A stretch of 64,000 bases of DNA, from NCBI GenBank assembly GCA_963838775.1, contig CAWISP010000007.1:21541-85540 (forward strand). Direction: 5' to 3'. How positions within the stretch are numbered: position 1 is the first letter of the stretch; every line of letters starts with the position of its first letter. This document shows, in pieces, positions 43,353-52,715 of the stretch. Under the pieces are notes generated by a model that saw nothing but the letters and a program-made list of their open reading frames with translations, had not been told where the DNA came from and did not search any database. The stretch is from Chersky-840 sp963838775 (GTDB lineage: Bacteria; Actinomycetota; Acidimicrobiia; Acidimicrobiales; UBA8190). A program made the translations under genes and the position numbers.

Positions 43353-44424
43353 CTAGGCGACGAGTGACGACCGGAGCGTGCCGGGGCGGCCGAGGTAGTA
43401 GCCCTGGCCGAACCGACAGCCCAATCCCCGTAACGTCTTGAACTCGGCTTCAGTCTCGATGCCTTCGGCCACGATGGAGGCGTTGTAGGCGTCCAGACCG
43501 AAAGCGAGCATGGCCGACCCGAGGGCGCGACGCGCCGGGTCGGCATCGATGCCGCGGGTGAGCGCCACGTCGAGCTTGATGATGTCGGGACGGAGGTTCA
43601 GAAATGTGACGGAAGCTCGAGAACCCGGCTCCGGCGTCGTCGACCGCGAGTCGAACCCCCTCGGACCGCAGCCTCGTGACCGTCGTCTGGAGAAGCTCGT
43701 AATCCTCGACACTGTCGTGCTCGGTCAACTCGAGCACGACCCGTTCGGCCGGTGCCTCGGCCACGGTCTCCCTGAACTCCTCCGACATCATCGTGTCGGG
43801 CGAGGCGTTCAGCGACAGGTAGAGACCCGACGGGAGCCGACCGAGTTGGTCGAGGGCCGAGCGCAGGGCCGCCATCTCCAACTCGACGCCCAGGCCCACC
43901 TCCTTGGCCTCGGCGAACCAGAGGTCGGGGGAGCGAGCCGGGGTCATCTCGAAGCGGGTGAGGGCCTCCGCTCCCACGACGCCGCGCGAAGCCAGTTCGA
44001 CGATGGGCTGAAAGACGCTGCGGAAGCCCCGATTGGCCAGGGTGATGCGAATCACCTTCTGCCGGTGCTCCATGAGTCGAGCGGCCTCGGCCTCCTCGCG
44101 CTCGGTCAGAGGGGCGGGCGTGGCCCAACGGTCGGACAACGGCTTCTTGCGCCCGCGCACCCGCGCCAGCCTTCCCTTCTTGGCAAGGAAGAGATCACCA
44201 CCGCTCGCCACCTGGGGAATCGCCACCTGGACCTGCTCGCTGTCGGCTCGCCTCGGGGTCGCCGAGGGCGAGAACGCCGGCCGGCTGCGTTCCTCGGAGA
44301 ACGCACCGCTTGAGTGTCGGCTGCCCTGGCTCGGAGCTTGAGGAGTGTCACCACTCCGGTCCGGGGACCGGAGTGGTCCCCTCGCCCCCGTCGACGCCGT
44401 GGTGCCCTCCTCCGATGGCACCAA
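43353..44424 (-). pseudogene. EAL-domain cyclic-di-GMP phosphodiesterase, frameshifted by one base
   Basis: The main frame has a disordered N-terminal part and then an EAL domain: FRSVFQPIVELASRGVVGAE with the motif EAL in GAEALTRFE, LYLSLNASPDTMMS (the N of the metal site) and VRLAVDDAGAGFSSFRHI (the DD pair). An extra base in the A-run at 43602-43604 then ends the match; in the next frame the sequence resumes with NLRPDIIKLDVALTRGID, the conserved lysine, and IVAEGIETEAEF, ending FGQGYYLGRP. Without the extra base it would be a complete stand-alone EAL protein of about 355 residues that hydrolyses c-di-GMP. The start is unclear; TTG 44424 opens the frame. Confidence 0.85.
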
Positions 44425-44458
44425 TCGGCCCGTCGGGGCTTGGACTACGTTCCTGAGG

Positions 44459-46027
44459 ATGTCGGACTACGACGTCATCGTGATCGGCGCCGGTCACAAC
44501 GGTCTGACGGCGGCGGCGGTCATGGCCCGAGGTGGTCTGCGGGTGCTGTGCCTCGAGAAGAACCATTTCATCGGGGGGATGTCGTCGAGCACCGAGCTGA
44601 TCCGTGGCTACCACTTCGAGTTGGCCGGCTCCATCCAATTCCCCGTCCCCGACGAGATCTTCGAGGACCTCGGATTCGATGCGTGTCCCATCTACGAGCC
44701 CGAGGTGCAGTCCGCCACCATCGGCACGTCAGGAGAGGCGCCGATCCTGCTCTACTCGGACCCCGAACGCCTCCTTGCCCACCTCGGTGACGCACTCGGC
44801 CTGGACGCGGTCATGGGCATGGCCGAGGTGGCGGCCTGGGCGGACGCCCCAGCACGCGCCATCGGACGGTTCGACGTGCGCAAACCCCCCCGATCGCTCG
44901 ACGATATGTGGGCGTGTGCATCGAACGAGGCCGAGCGCCAGGCGATCCGTACCGCCATGTTCGGCAGCGTCATGGATGTCGTCGATCAATTCCTCCCCGA
45001 CCGGGTCAAGCATGCCCAGGTCCGGAGCATGCTGTGCTTTCTGGCCGTCAACTCGACCTATCTGGGCCCCTACAGCGCGGGCAGCGCCCTGTGCCTCGCC
45101 TTTGCGCTGGCCTCGCCGGGCAACGCCACGATGTCCAAGGTGCGTGGCGGCATCGGCGCCATGGCGGAACACGTCCGGCAATTGTTCGAGCACAACGGGG
45201 GCGAGCTCCGTCGCCACGTCAAGGTGTCCCGGATCGTCACATCCGGAGGCCGGGTGCAAGGGGTGGAATTGGGCGATGGGGAGCTCATCACGGCGCCGGT
45301 GGTCGTCTCCAATCTCGACCCCACCGCCACCTTCACCCAGCTGGTCGACCGAGACGAGCTCCCCGATGCGTTCGCTCGGCGCATCGAGGCGATCGACCAC
45401 CGAGCCGCGTATTTTCAAATTCACTTCGCACTGAGCGGACTACCCGAGTTCGTGGCGCCGAACGACGTCCTGAATGTGGGCGGACTCCGCCGGAACGTCA
45501 CCTTCTTCGGGACTGCGGAGCAGATGCAACTCGACTACGAGGGGTGTGTGCGCGGGCTCGTCCCTGAGTCACCCTCGTTCAATCTCGCCATCCCGACCCT
45601 CGACGATCCCGATCTCGCTCCCGCCGGGAAGCACGCCGCCAGTAGCTTCGCCTTCTACTTCCCGATCGGCGCCACCCATGCCGAGCAGGCTCGATTGCGG
45701 GACGAGATGGCCAAGAGGATCGTCGACAAGGTCGCCGTGCTGGCGCCCAACTTCCCGGACCTGATCGAGAGACAGTTCAACTATCCGGCGTACACCTACG
45801 AGCTGATGTTCGGCTGCACCGGTGGGGATTTCACCCACGGGTTGCTGCAGCCCGGGTTCATGGGCCCCTTCCGCCCCGGGCCTCGAGGTTGGCCCGACAA
45901 TCCTGTGCCGATCGACGGCCTGTACCTGTGCGGTGCGGGTTGCCACGGTGGACCGGGGGTCACGTTCATCCCCGGCTACAACTGCGGGTACGCAGTTTTG
46001 GAGACGGCTGAACGATCGCGTACGTAG
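44459..46027 (+). CDS. FAD-dependent oxidoreductase, PYROXD2/phytoene-desaturase-like
   Basis: The 522-residue protein starts with an FAD-binding Rossmann motif DYDVIVIGAGHNGLTAAAVM and the second FAD segment LCLEKNHFIGGMSSS, and ends with the GLYLCGAGCHGGPGVTF and PGYNCGYAVLE flavin-contact region, the layout of the carotenoid-desaturase-like PYROXD2 group. These are amine-oxidase-superfamily flavoproteins; the substrate is unknown and no carotenoid gene is adjacent. ATG 44459 has almost no space for a standard ribosome site (TGAGG touches it), so a leaderless transcript is possible. It is divergent from the EAL gene by 34 bases and its end overlaps the DUF2834 gene by 52 bases on the opposite strand. 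Confidence 0.9.
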   Translation: MSDYDVIVIGAGHNGLTAAAVMARGGLRVLCLEKNHFIGGMSSSTELIRGYHFELAGSIQFPVPDEIFEDLGFDACPIYEPEVQSATIGTSGEAPILLYSDPERLLAHLGDALGLDAVMGMAEVAAWADAPARAIGRFDVRKPPRSLDDMWACASNEAERQAIRTAMFGSVMDVVDQFLPDRVKHAQVRSMLCFLAVNSTYLGPYSAGSALCLAFALASPGNATMSKVRGGIGAMAEHVRQLFEHNGGELRRHVKVSRIVTSGGRVQGVELGDGELITAPVVVSNLDPTATFTQLVDRDELPDAFARRIEAIDHRAAYFQIHFALSGLPEFVAPNDVLNVGGLRRNVTFFGTAEQMQLDYEGCVRGLVPESPSFNLAIPTLDDPDLAPAGKHAASSFAFYFPIGATHAEQARLRDEMAKRIVDKVAVLAPNFPDLIERQFNYPAYTYELMFGCTGGDFTHGLLQPGFMGPFRPGPRGWPDNPVPIDGLYLCGAGCHGGPGVTFIPGYNCGYAVLETAERSRT

Positions 46028-46458
46028 CGGACACTTCGTTCGACGAAGGCGAGGTACATCGCCATCGAGAAGGCCAGGCTGGTGAAGAGACTCATCACGA
46101 AGAAGATCCACGGTACGCGCATGCTCCTTCTCCGTCCGTCGACGATCGTCCACAGGGGCAGGAGCAGCACGTTGACGATCGTGTAGTCCTGGGCGGCGGA
46201 GTCCGCCGCCCAGTTCGTGAAGAGCATCTTCGTGTAGTTGATGTAGCTGGCCGCGTGTCGGTAGGTATGGACGTAGCGGATGTTGAAGTACCAGCCGAGG
46301 CACAACGAGGCGACACCGATGACGTAGTAGAGGCTTTCGAGGGTCGAGACGCCCCCGGCAGCTCCTCCTGCGAAGAGGTGCCGGTTGTACCCAAACGCCA
46401 CGGCCGTGCTGGCGATGCCCAGAACGCCGTAGAACACGAGCGAAGTCGTCATCGCCAT
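45976..46458 (-). CDS. DUF2834-like membrane protein
   Basis: The 160-residue protein has four probable membrane helices: SLVFYGVLGIASTAVAFGYN, SLYYVIGVASLCLGWYFN, TIVNVLLLPLWTIV and WIFFVMSLFTSLAFSMAMYL. The loop TKMLFTNWAADSAAQDYTIV matches the DUF2834 family pattern (FxxELFxNxxsxFFxxDvlvs). The function is unknown. Its last 17 codons overlap the end of the convergent FAD enzyme gene. Confidence 0.8.
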   Translation of the reverse strand: MAMTTSLVFYGVLGIASTAVAFGYNRHLFAGGAAGGVSTLESLYYVIGVASLCLGWYFNIRYVHTYRHAASYINYTKMLFTNWAADSAAQDYTIVNVLLLPLWTIVDGRRRSMRVPWIFFVMSLFTSLAFSMAMYLAFVERSVRYVRDRSAVSKTAYPQL

Positions 46459-46583
46459 CCCCCGAGCATGCCGACGGTGGCAGGCCCCATCGCCCGCCGG
46501 GAGTGACCATCATGGCCACTGTCACCGCCGAATGCGAGCGTTCTGAACCCGTCGTCTGCCGCGGGGTGCCCCGGGGTCCACCG

Positions 46584-47078
46584 TCAATGCGGTCGCAGCT
46601 GATCGTCGATGGCCAGAGCCTCGACGTCCAGTCGCTTCAGGATCCCCGGCACGATCCGCCGCTCGGCCATGCGCCCGATGCCAGGGACGGCGACGACCAG
46701 TTCACCGTCGAGTCGTCGAACGGTAGCGTCCTCCGCCGAGGTCAGGACGAACGTGGCTGCACCGTGCAGTCGCCTCGGATCCCTCTCCGCCTCGAAGCGC
46801 AGGGAGCCAGAGCGTGTCGACCGGTCGACGCGCACCTCCTGGATCCATGCCAACCGGCTCGAGCCCAGAAGCCGCTGGGCGATCGGGTCCAGGCTGCCCT
46901 CGAACTCGTAGCGGAGGCGCAACACGGCGTGGTGGCCCTCTTGGCGTTGTTCGAGCAGCTCGGGACGATGCAGATCTGGAAGGTCGAGTCCGAGATAGAA
47001 CGCGGGGTCCCCGACGAGCGCCCCCACCGCCGGGACCGACGCACCGAATCGGTGTTCAGCGTGGAATCGCATCGTCAC
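46584..47078 (-). CDS. DUF2505 family protein
   Basis: The 164-residue protein begins RFHAEHRFGASVPAVGALVG and continues with alternating strands (AVLRLRYEFEGSLDPIAQRL, SGSLRFEAERDPRRLHG) and a final IVPGILKRLDVEA helix, the START/Bet v1-like pattern of DUF2505. Members are actinobacterial proteins of unknown function that probably have a hydrophobic ligand pocket. The start is GTG 47078 or ATG 47072. It begins six bases after the maf stop on the same strand, so both are in one operon. Confidence 0.85.
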   Translation of the reverse strand: MTMRFHAEHRFGASVPAVGALVGDPAFYLGLDLPDLHRPELLEQRQEGHHAVLRLRYEFEGSLDPIAQRLLGSSRLAWIQEVRVDRSTRSGSLRFEAERDPRRLHGAATFVLTSAEDATVRRLDGELVVAVPGIGRMAERRIVPGILKRLDVEALAIDDQLRPH

Positions 47079-47084
47079 AGGTTG

Positions 47085-47717
47085 TCACGATGGAGCCGAC
47101 CCGCGGTCGGCCCTCTCGGTCCACAGGTCGGTGATGGCGATGTCGATTCGAGCCAACAGGGTCCGCAGCAAGGGAAGCGACAGGCCGAGGACGTTGCCGG
47201 GATCCCCCTCGATGCCGTCGATGAAGGGGGCTCCGTAGCCGTCGATGCTGAAGGCGCCGGCGAGCCCGAGCGGTTCGCCCGTGGCGACGTAGGCCTCGAG
47301 CTCGGTGTCGCTCGGATGTCCGAAGCGCACCGTGGTGCGCGCCACGCCCGAGGCGACCCGTCCGCGGCGGGTGTCTTTGACCCAATGCCCGGTGCAGAGA
47401 ACGGCAGCCCGGCCCGACAGGCGGTGCCAGTAGGCGATGGCCTCGGCGGCTGAGGCGGGCTTGCCGAGGGCCTCGCCGTCGAGATCGAGCATCGAGTCAC
47501 ACGCGATCACCACGGCATTGGTGCAGCGTTCGGCGACCGCTTCTCCCTTGCGCCCGGCGAGCACCCGGACGGCGGTGACGGCGTCGGGTGCGTCGATGGT
47601 CTCGTCGACGCCGCTCACGACGACCTCGGGTGCAAATCCGCCATCGGTCAGGACACGCATTCGTGCCGATGACGCCGAGGCCAGCACGAGCCGAGGAGCA
47701 TCCACCGTGGCCGTCAT
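47085..47717 (-). CDS. maf: Maf-type nucleoside triphosphate pyrophosphatase
   Basis: The 210-residue enzyme hydrolyses non-canonical or excess nucleoside triphosphates (typically dTTP, UTP or m7GTP) to the monophosphate. It begins RLVLASASSARMRVL with the S-x-R motif, has VSGVDET, LAGRKGEAVAE and the catalytic aspartate in VVIACDSMLDLDG, then GKPASAAEA. The C-terminal AGAFSIDGYGAPFIDGIEGD and NVLGLSLP are conserved. Actinobacterial maf genes are often near acyl-CoA carboxylase genes, which is not the case here; it is paired with DUF2505. Confidence 0.95.
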   Translation of the reverse strand: MTATVDAPRLVLASASSARMRVLTDGGFAPEVVVSGVDETIDAPDAVTAVRVLAGRKGEAVAERCTNAVVIACDSMLDLDGEALGKPASAAEAIAYWHRLSGRAAVLCTGHWVKDTRRGRVASGVARTTVRFGHPSDTELEAYVATGEPLGLAGAFSIDGYGAPFIDGIEGDPGNVLGLSLPLLRTLLARIDIAITDLWTERADRGSAPS

Positions 47718-47804
47718 CTCGGAATGATCTCACCTTGGTTCTGATGGCGATACCCGGCCCACACGAAGCACCTCCATGACCCGATACGCCTAAGGTCGAC
47801 GACG

Positions 47805-48485
47805 ATGGACCCGGAGATGGAGGAGATCCACGACGGCGACACGGTGTGGCGCTTCGACCGGGACTTCCTGGCTTCGAGCTGGACGTGCCTGTGGGGCCAG
47901 GGTTGCCAGGGCATCGGGCCCGAACCGGCCGAGCATCTCGGTCTGGGGTGCTGTTCGATCGGTGCCGACCTCGGTGATGAGGACGAGGCTCGGATGATCG
48001 CTGCCCTGGCCGCCACGTTGTCAGCGCCGCGCTTCGAGCACCGGGCCGACGCGGACGAGGGTGGCATCTTCAGTGACGACGGCCGCACCCACACCCGCGT
48101 CGTCGACGGCGCCTGCATCTTCCTGAACCACCCGGGATTCGCCGGCGGCGAGGGCTGCGCCCTGCACCTGGCCGCCCTCGACTGGGACGAGTCGCCGATC
48201 GAGTGGAAGCCGTCGGTGTGCTGGCAACTACCCATCAAGGTGGACTGGGAGCCGGGTGCGGGGGAGAGCGAGGTGGCGACGGTGCGCCGCTGGACCCGCC
48301 GAGACTGGGGCGCGCAGGGCGAGACGATGGCGTGGTGCTGCACGGAGTCCCCGTCGGCCTATGTGGGGGAGCGCCCCGTGATCGACTCGCTGGGCCCGGA
48401 GTTGGAAGCGGTCGTCGGTACCGAGGTCTACGTCGAGTTGCGGCGGAGGCTGCATGGAAGCGATCCGACCCGCGGGCGCACCTGA
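47805..48485 (+). CDS. Cysteine-rich conserved actinobacterial protein (DUF3109-like)
   Basis: The 226-residue protein has at least eight cysteines in conserved settings: SWTCLWGQGCQGI, HLGLGCCSIGA, VDGACIFLN, GEGCALHLAAL, PSVCWQLPIKV and MAWCCTESP. The arrangement is that of a cysteine cluster which probably binds an iron-sulfur centre or zinc. It is a well-conserved actinobacterial hypothetical with no known role; DUF3109 is the closest label. ATG 47805 lies in a purine-poor leader. The gene is divergent from maf with about 90 bases between starts. Confidence 0.8.
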   Translation: MDPEMEEIHDGDTVWRFDRDFLASSWTCLWGQGCQGIGPEPAEHLGLGCCSIGADLGDEDEARMIAALAATLSAPRFEHRADADEGGIFSDDGRTHTRVVDGACIFLNHPGFAGGEGCALHLAALDWDESPIEWKPSVCWQLPIKVDWEPGAGESEVATVRRWTRRDWGAQGETMAWCCTESPSAYVGERPVIDSLGPELEAVVGTEVYVELRRRLHGSDPTRGRT

Positions 48486-48528
48486 CGCGGTCACCGACGC
48501 CCCGTGCAGGGCGAACCTGGCTGTGGGG

Positions 48529-49197
48529 CTAGGGCCCGTCCGCACGAGGCGGTGAGGCCGCGTGTTGCTGTTGAATGGCGCGAGCGAGCGACATCTTGAG
48601 GATCTCGGCCGTCAGCGCACCGATCTGCTGTGGCGTCTGATCGAAGTCGGTCATGAGTGCATGCGTGGCGAAGCCCGAGAGATGGATACCAAAGACCAGG
48701 AGGAGGCTCTCCGGAGGCTCGCCCTCGCCTCCGGCGGTCCGCCAGGCCAGCTCAGTCAGATAGCGAATCCCGCTGATGCGGTACTCGTGACGGAGTGCGT
48801 CGACTTCGTGGAGCACCTCCGACGCATCGGGGTTCGGAGCGTGTAGGTCCCAGAAGGCTTCGCCGATGATGTCGGCACTTCTGGTGTGAATCACGGTGGC
48901 AAGACCCTCGAGCCATCCGTCGAGGTCCGCGTCGGGCGTCGGCAGCCCGGGGATCGGGCGTCGTCCCCACGCTTCGTACATGTCCTTCACGGTCGCCACG
49001 ATCAGTCGGTCGTGGCTCACGTAGTGCCGGAAGATGGTACGGGGGCTCACGCCCGACAGCTCGGCGATCTCGGCCACGGTGGCATCGAAGCCCCGCCTGG
49101 CGACGACCTTCATGGCCGCTTCTCTGATGCGCGACCGTGTCAGGTCCTGTCGTTCTTGCGCGAATGACGGAGGGGGATCGTCGCCGGGTTCAGGCAT
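48529..49197 (-). CDS. TetR-family transcriptional regulator
   Basis: The 222-residue protein has a TetR helix-turn-helix near the N-terminus: RIREAAMKVVARRGFDATVA followed by EIAELSGVSPRTIFRHYVSH. The ligand domain has IHTRSADIIGEAFWDLHAP and a C-terminal dimer helix. ATG 49197 was chosen because the 21 upstream codons are Pro-rich and not conserved. The inducer and targets are unknown; an inverted repeat in the upstream region (49273-49286) is a candidate operator. Confidence 0.9.
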   Translation of the reverse strand: MPEPGDDPPPSFAQERQDLTRSRIREAAMKVVARRGFDATVAEIAELSGVSPRTIFRHYVSHDRLIVATVKDMYEAWGRRPIPGLPTPDADLDGWLEGLATVIHTRSADIIGEAFWDLHAPNPDASEVLHEVDALRHEYRISGIRYLTELAWRTAGGEGEPPESLLLVFGIHLSGFATHALMTDFDQTPQQIGALTAEILKMSLARAIQQQHAASPPRADGP

Positions 49198-49636
49198 GAT
49201 CGCACCGCCACGAGGTACCGGCGGTGGGGGTGGGGTATCCAATCCCAGTGGGGCAACCAATCACAATATGTATGACGTTCCCGTCAGAGATCGATGAGGC
49301 CGTATTGCAACCGCATTGGGCCCTGCGCAGGATCGGGATGAGTGCGGAAGGGGTCATGGGTCAGCTCGGATCCGAGCATGCAGATCGCCCGGAGCCTTTC
49401 GACCCGGCCAAGCAGCAGCGTCGGAGTCCAAGGATATAGCGCCACAAGGAGCGAGATGGCATCGGCTCCGCTGCCGGGGCAACGTCCACGACCCCGAAAC
49501 ACGGCGTCTCGTGGGAGGCCGGGCGGGTCGTGGGGGGCCGACCCGAAGGCGAGCCCCCACGCCGCGGTACGGAGATCCGCCCCACCTCTCCGTCAGCATG
49601 GCCCGGGCGGGCTCCTGCGTGGCCCTCGGGCCGCGC
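49198..49636. other. Intergenic stretch between TetR gene and GGDEF-EAL gene
   Basis: No gene is supported in these 439 bases. Short frames on both strands (for example minus 49284-49502) lack recognisable similarity. The part nearest the TetR gene contains a 5-bp-arm inverted repeat TGACG-TTCC-CGTCA at 49273-49286 and an AT-rich ATATGTAT. Confidence 0.4.
49273..49286. promoter_or_regulatory. Possible TetR operator
   Basis: The inverted repeat TGACGTTCCCGTCA (arms of five bases) lies about 75 bases upstream of the TetR start beside an AT-rich stretch. Autoregulation from such a site is usual for the family, but the arms are short. Confidence 0.35.
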
Positions 49637-51589
49637 TCAGGTGTGGGTGGAGAGGGCTTGGAGAACGAGGTGCGTCGGCGGCCCCGCGTCTGTGGCAGGT
49701 TCGGCGTGACTGAAGAGATAGCCCTGGCTGAAGTCGCACGACGCCCTGGACAAGAAGGCGAGCTGCTCGTCGGTTTCCACTCCTTCGGCGACGACTTCGA
49801 GTCCGAGGGTATGGGCCAACTGGATCATGGCGCTCACGACCGCTTCGCCGCGGGGGTCACGGCCGATCCGGGCGACGAACGACTGGTCGATCTTGACGAT
49901 CGTGATGGGGAGGTCCATGACGTAGCTCAGCGACGCGTAGCCGGTCCCGAAGTCGTCGATGGCGAGCTGGATGCCCAATTCGTGGAGGCTGGCCAGGCAC
50001 CGTGTGGCTGCTTCCTGGTCAACGGGGAGAAGCGTCTCGGTGACCTCGAGTGACAGGCGGAGCGAGCCCGCGGTTACGCCTGATCCCTCGACGATCGCCT
50101 TCACCCGCGTGCTCAGATCGGGTTCGGCCAGTTGTCGGGCCGACAGGTTCACGCTCAGGGCGATCTGTTGCTCTGCGTCCCGGTGCTGGTTCCAGGCGCG
50201 GACGTCCCGACACGCCTCGGAGAGCACCCACTCCCCGATGGGCACGATGAGCCCGGTGTGCTCGGCCAAGTCGAGAAACGTCCCCGGCATCAACAGGCCG
50301 CGGGTCGGATGGTTCCAACGCAGGAGCGCTTCCACGCCCACGACGTGCCCGTTCGCCGTCTCGACGATCGGTTGGTAGTAGACGACGAGCTCGGAGTGCT
50401 CGAGGGCATAGCCCAGGTCTGATTCCGTCGTGGTGCGCTCGCGGGCCATGGCCCTGATCGCCTTGTCGAACACTTGGATCTTGCCCTGGCCGCCGCACGT
50501 CTTGGCGAAGTACATGGCCGAGTCGGCGTCGCTCAACAAGCCTTCGAGGCTGAGGTCCTCCTCATCGAGGACGGCCACCCCGATACTGGCGCCGAGTTGG
50601 AAGGATTGGCCTGCCACCACGAAGGGCGAGGCGAAGACGTCCATGATCCGCTGCGCGAAGGCCAGCACGAGTTCACGGTCGTTGAGCTCGTCGCAGGCGA
50701 TGACGAACTCGTCCCCGCCGAAGCGGGCCAATGTGTCCGAAATGCGCAGCACGGCGGTGAGCCGTTCGGCCACCTGGACCAGGACAGCGTCTCCGGCGCT
50801 GTGGCCGCAACTGTCGTTGACGAGCTTGAAGCGGTCGAGGTCCAGGAACATCACGACCGGGAAGGGTGTCCGGCTCCGCCGGGCCCGGGCGATGCCTTGG
50901 TGGAGGCGATCGACGAGCAGGAGGCGGTTCGGGAGGCCCGTAAGGGAGTCATGGAGGACCTGGTCGGCCAGCTTGGCCTCGGCGAGCTCTTTCTGGAGGC
51001 CGGTGGCGCCCACCATCCTGATGACGAACAAGCTCACCACGAGGCCCAGGGCGGCGACACTCTGGGCTTGTGAGACGAGCAGGAACGAGGGCGCCCAACC
51101 GATCCCGATCGCGAACTGACCGCAGGCAATGCCGAAGAACGTCCACAGTGCCACGACCCGCCACGCCTTCGACCCGCACCGGGCGATGCTCTCGACGGCG
51201 ATGATGGCGTAGGCCCCGACCGCGACCGGTCCCCAGCCGCTCAGATAGATCACGATGGTCACCGACGTCGCCGCCGCCGCCACCCGCAGATGCAGGCGGG
51301 GCATCGATGCCTTCATCGCATACCAACGGTTGGCCATCACGCTGCACAACATGGGGACAACGAGGACCGCCACGTAGACCCAGATCGGCTCCCGGGCCAC
51401 GACGCCCCAGTGCCGGAAGGCAAGCAGGATGACCAGGGCGACCGGAGCCATGGCATAGGCCAGGAGGGTCGGGCTGACGCTCTTGTGTCGCTCGGGCGTG
51501 ACCGGAGTCAGTGCGTACACCGGCGTCGTCGGATCAGGCGGTCTGTCACTCGATGGCGCTGGCAATGCCGGCGTCTGCACTAGGGGCAT
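49637..51589 (-). CDS. Membrane GGDEF-EAL protein (c-di-GMP turnover)
   Basis: The 650-residue protein has about six N-terminal membrane helices (residues 40-190) with no recognisable sensor domain, then a GGDEF domain (LHDSLTGLPNRLLLVDRL, FLDLDRFKLVNDSCGHSAGD and the active motif RFGGDEFVIA) and an EAL domain (YYQPIVETANGHVVGVEALL, SVNLSARQL, AIDDFGTGYASLSY and VVAEGVETDEQL). Both catalytic motifs are intact, so it could make and degrade cyclic di-GMP, with one activity dominating in the cell. A product-inhibition RxxD site is not obvious before GGDEF. ATG 51589 was chosen over an upstream in-frame start because GGAGGG precedes it closely. Confidence 0.93.
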   Translation of the reverse strand: MPLVQTPALPAPSSDRPPDPTTPVYALTPVTPERHKSVSPTLLAYAMAPVALVILLAFRHWGVVAREPIWVYVAVLVVPMLCSVMANRWYAMKASMPRLHLRVAAAATSVTIVIYLSGWGPVAVGAYAIIAVESIARCGSKAWRVVALWTFFGIACGQFAIGIGWAPSFLLVSQAQSVAALGLVVSLFVIRMVGATGLQKELAEAKLADQVLHDSLTGLPNRLLLVDRLHQGIARARRSRTPFPVVMFLDLDRFKLVNDSCGHSAGDAVLVQVAERLTAVLRISDTLARFGGDEFVIACDELNDRELVLAFAQRIMDVFASPFVVAGQSFQLGASIGVAVLDEEDLSLEGLLSDADSAMYFAKTCGGQGKIQVFDKAIRAMARERTTTESDLGYALEHSELVVYYQPIVETANGHVVGVEALLRWNHPTRGLLMPGTFLDLAEHTGLIVPIGEWVLSEACRDVRAWNQHRDAEQQIALSVNLSARQLAEPDLSTRVKAIVEGSGVTAGSLRLSLEVTETLLPVDQEAATRCLASLHELGIQLAIDDFGTGYASLSYVMDLPITIVKIDQSFVARIGRDPRGEAVVSAMIQLAHTLGLEVVAEGVETDEQLAFLSRASCDFSQGYLFSHAEPATDAGPPTHLVLQALSTHT

Positions 51590-51711
51590 TGCCCTCCGCT
51601 TGCAATCCCTCCTTCTATCGACACGAAGAGGGGGCGCCTGAACAGCCGGGGCCACATCCCAACGTCTGGGGTTGCCGTGTCTGGGGGGGTGTCGTGCCCT
51701 GAGACCAGAGT

Positions 51712-52611
51712 TCAGGGCGAGGCTGCGCCCACCGCCTCGGCCCGGGGCTGCTGGAGTCGGGCGGCGGCCCGGCCCATTCGGGTGATGAATTGCACCAAGC
51801 GGTCACGCGCCGCCTCGGCCGAGGGTGTCAGGCCTGCTCTGTTGGCCACGTCCCAATGGCCCAGGATGACCGGCTTCAGGATCGAGTCGTGGTGCAGGGA
51901 CAGGTCATAGATCCCGGCCCGGGCGATGGCCTTGGCGTGTTGGGCGAAGTCCGGGATCCCGGCGCCGGGCATCTCGAATCGCAAGGTCTGGCGCTTGATG
52001 GCCTCGATCATCCCCGACGGGTCGACCTCCAAGGCGGCCGATACCAGATCCCGGTAGAAGAGGTAATGGAGGTTCTCGTCGGCCGCCACCCGCTTCATGA
52101 CGGTGTACCCCTCCCCGTCGGGAAGGGCCTTGCCCGTGTTGTGGTGCGCGATCCGGGTGGCGAGCTCCTGCAGGGCGAGATAGGCGAATGCGTCGGGAAT
52201 GCTCGTGGGTTGCGGGGTTACGCCCCCGGTGACCTGGGCCATGCGGGCCCGCTCCAGGGTCACCGGGTCGATGTGCCCGCTCATGATCAGGTAGTCGCGG
52301 ATGACGATCGAGTGTCGTCCCTCCTCGGCTGTCCAACGTCGTGTCCAGTACCCCCAAGCGCCGTCGCGGCCGAACAGGTTGTCGATCGAGGCGAAGTAGT
52401 AAGGCAGGTTGTCCTCGGTCAGGACATTGACGAACAGCGCACTGGCGATCCCCTCGGACAGGACCGCCTCGGGGTCGGCCTCCCCGGGCGCGGGCGGAGG
52501 GCGCCACTGCACGAGTTCGTGGGGGAACCATTCCTTCGCCATGCCCAGGTGGCGGTCCACCAGGCGCTCGGCGGTCGGAAGGAGCTCGGCGAGCAACGTC
52601 GAGTCATCCAT
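51712..52611 (-). CDS. Acyl-[acyl-carrier-protein] desaturase (DesA-like)
   Basis: The 299-residue protein is a soluble ferritin-like di-iron desaturase. Iron ligands are expected in LTEDNLPYYFAS, RWTAEEGRHSIVIRDYL (E-x2-H), LQELATRIAHHNTG and ADENLHYLFYRDLV (second E-x2-H), the two-motif pattern of the plant/mycobacterial DesA family. It introduces a double bond into a saturated acyl chain on ACP or a CoA. The usual reductant pair is ferredoxin and its reductase, neither of which is adjacent. The start ATG 52611 follows a weak purine stretch. Confidence 0.93.
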   Translation of the reverse strand: MDDSTLLAELLPTAERLVDRHLGMAKEWFPHELVQWRPPPAPGEADPEAVLSEGIASALFVNVLTEDNLPYYFASIDNLFGRDGAWGYWTRRWTAEEGRHSIVIRDYLIMSGHIDPVTLERARMAQVTGGVTPQPTSIPDAFAYLALQELATRIAHHNTGKALPDGEGYTVMKRVAADENLHYLFYRDLVSAALEVDPSGMIEAIKRQTLRFEMPGAGIPDFAQHAKAIARAGIYDLSLHHDSILKPVILGHWDVANRAGLTPSAEAARDRLVQFITRMGRAAARLQQPRAEAVGAASP

Positions 52612-52715
52612 GTGTCGAAACCTCTCTCTGGCCCCGTGATTTGCTCGAGCGCCACAGTCCCCGTTCCTGGATCAGAGGTCGCGAGACATCGGGGACGTCT
52701 ACCTCTGCCAGCAGG

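Noticed and set aside
49284..49502. Minus-strand 72-codon frame upstream of the TetR gene
   Set aside because: No motif and no ribosome site; overlaps the likely operator region.
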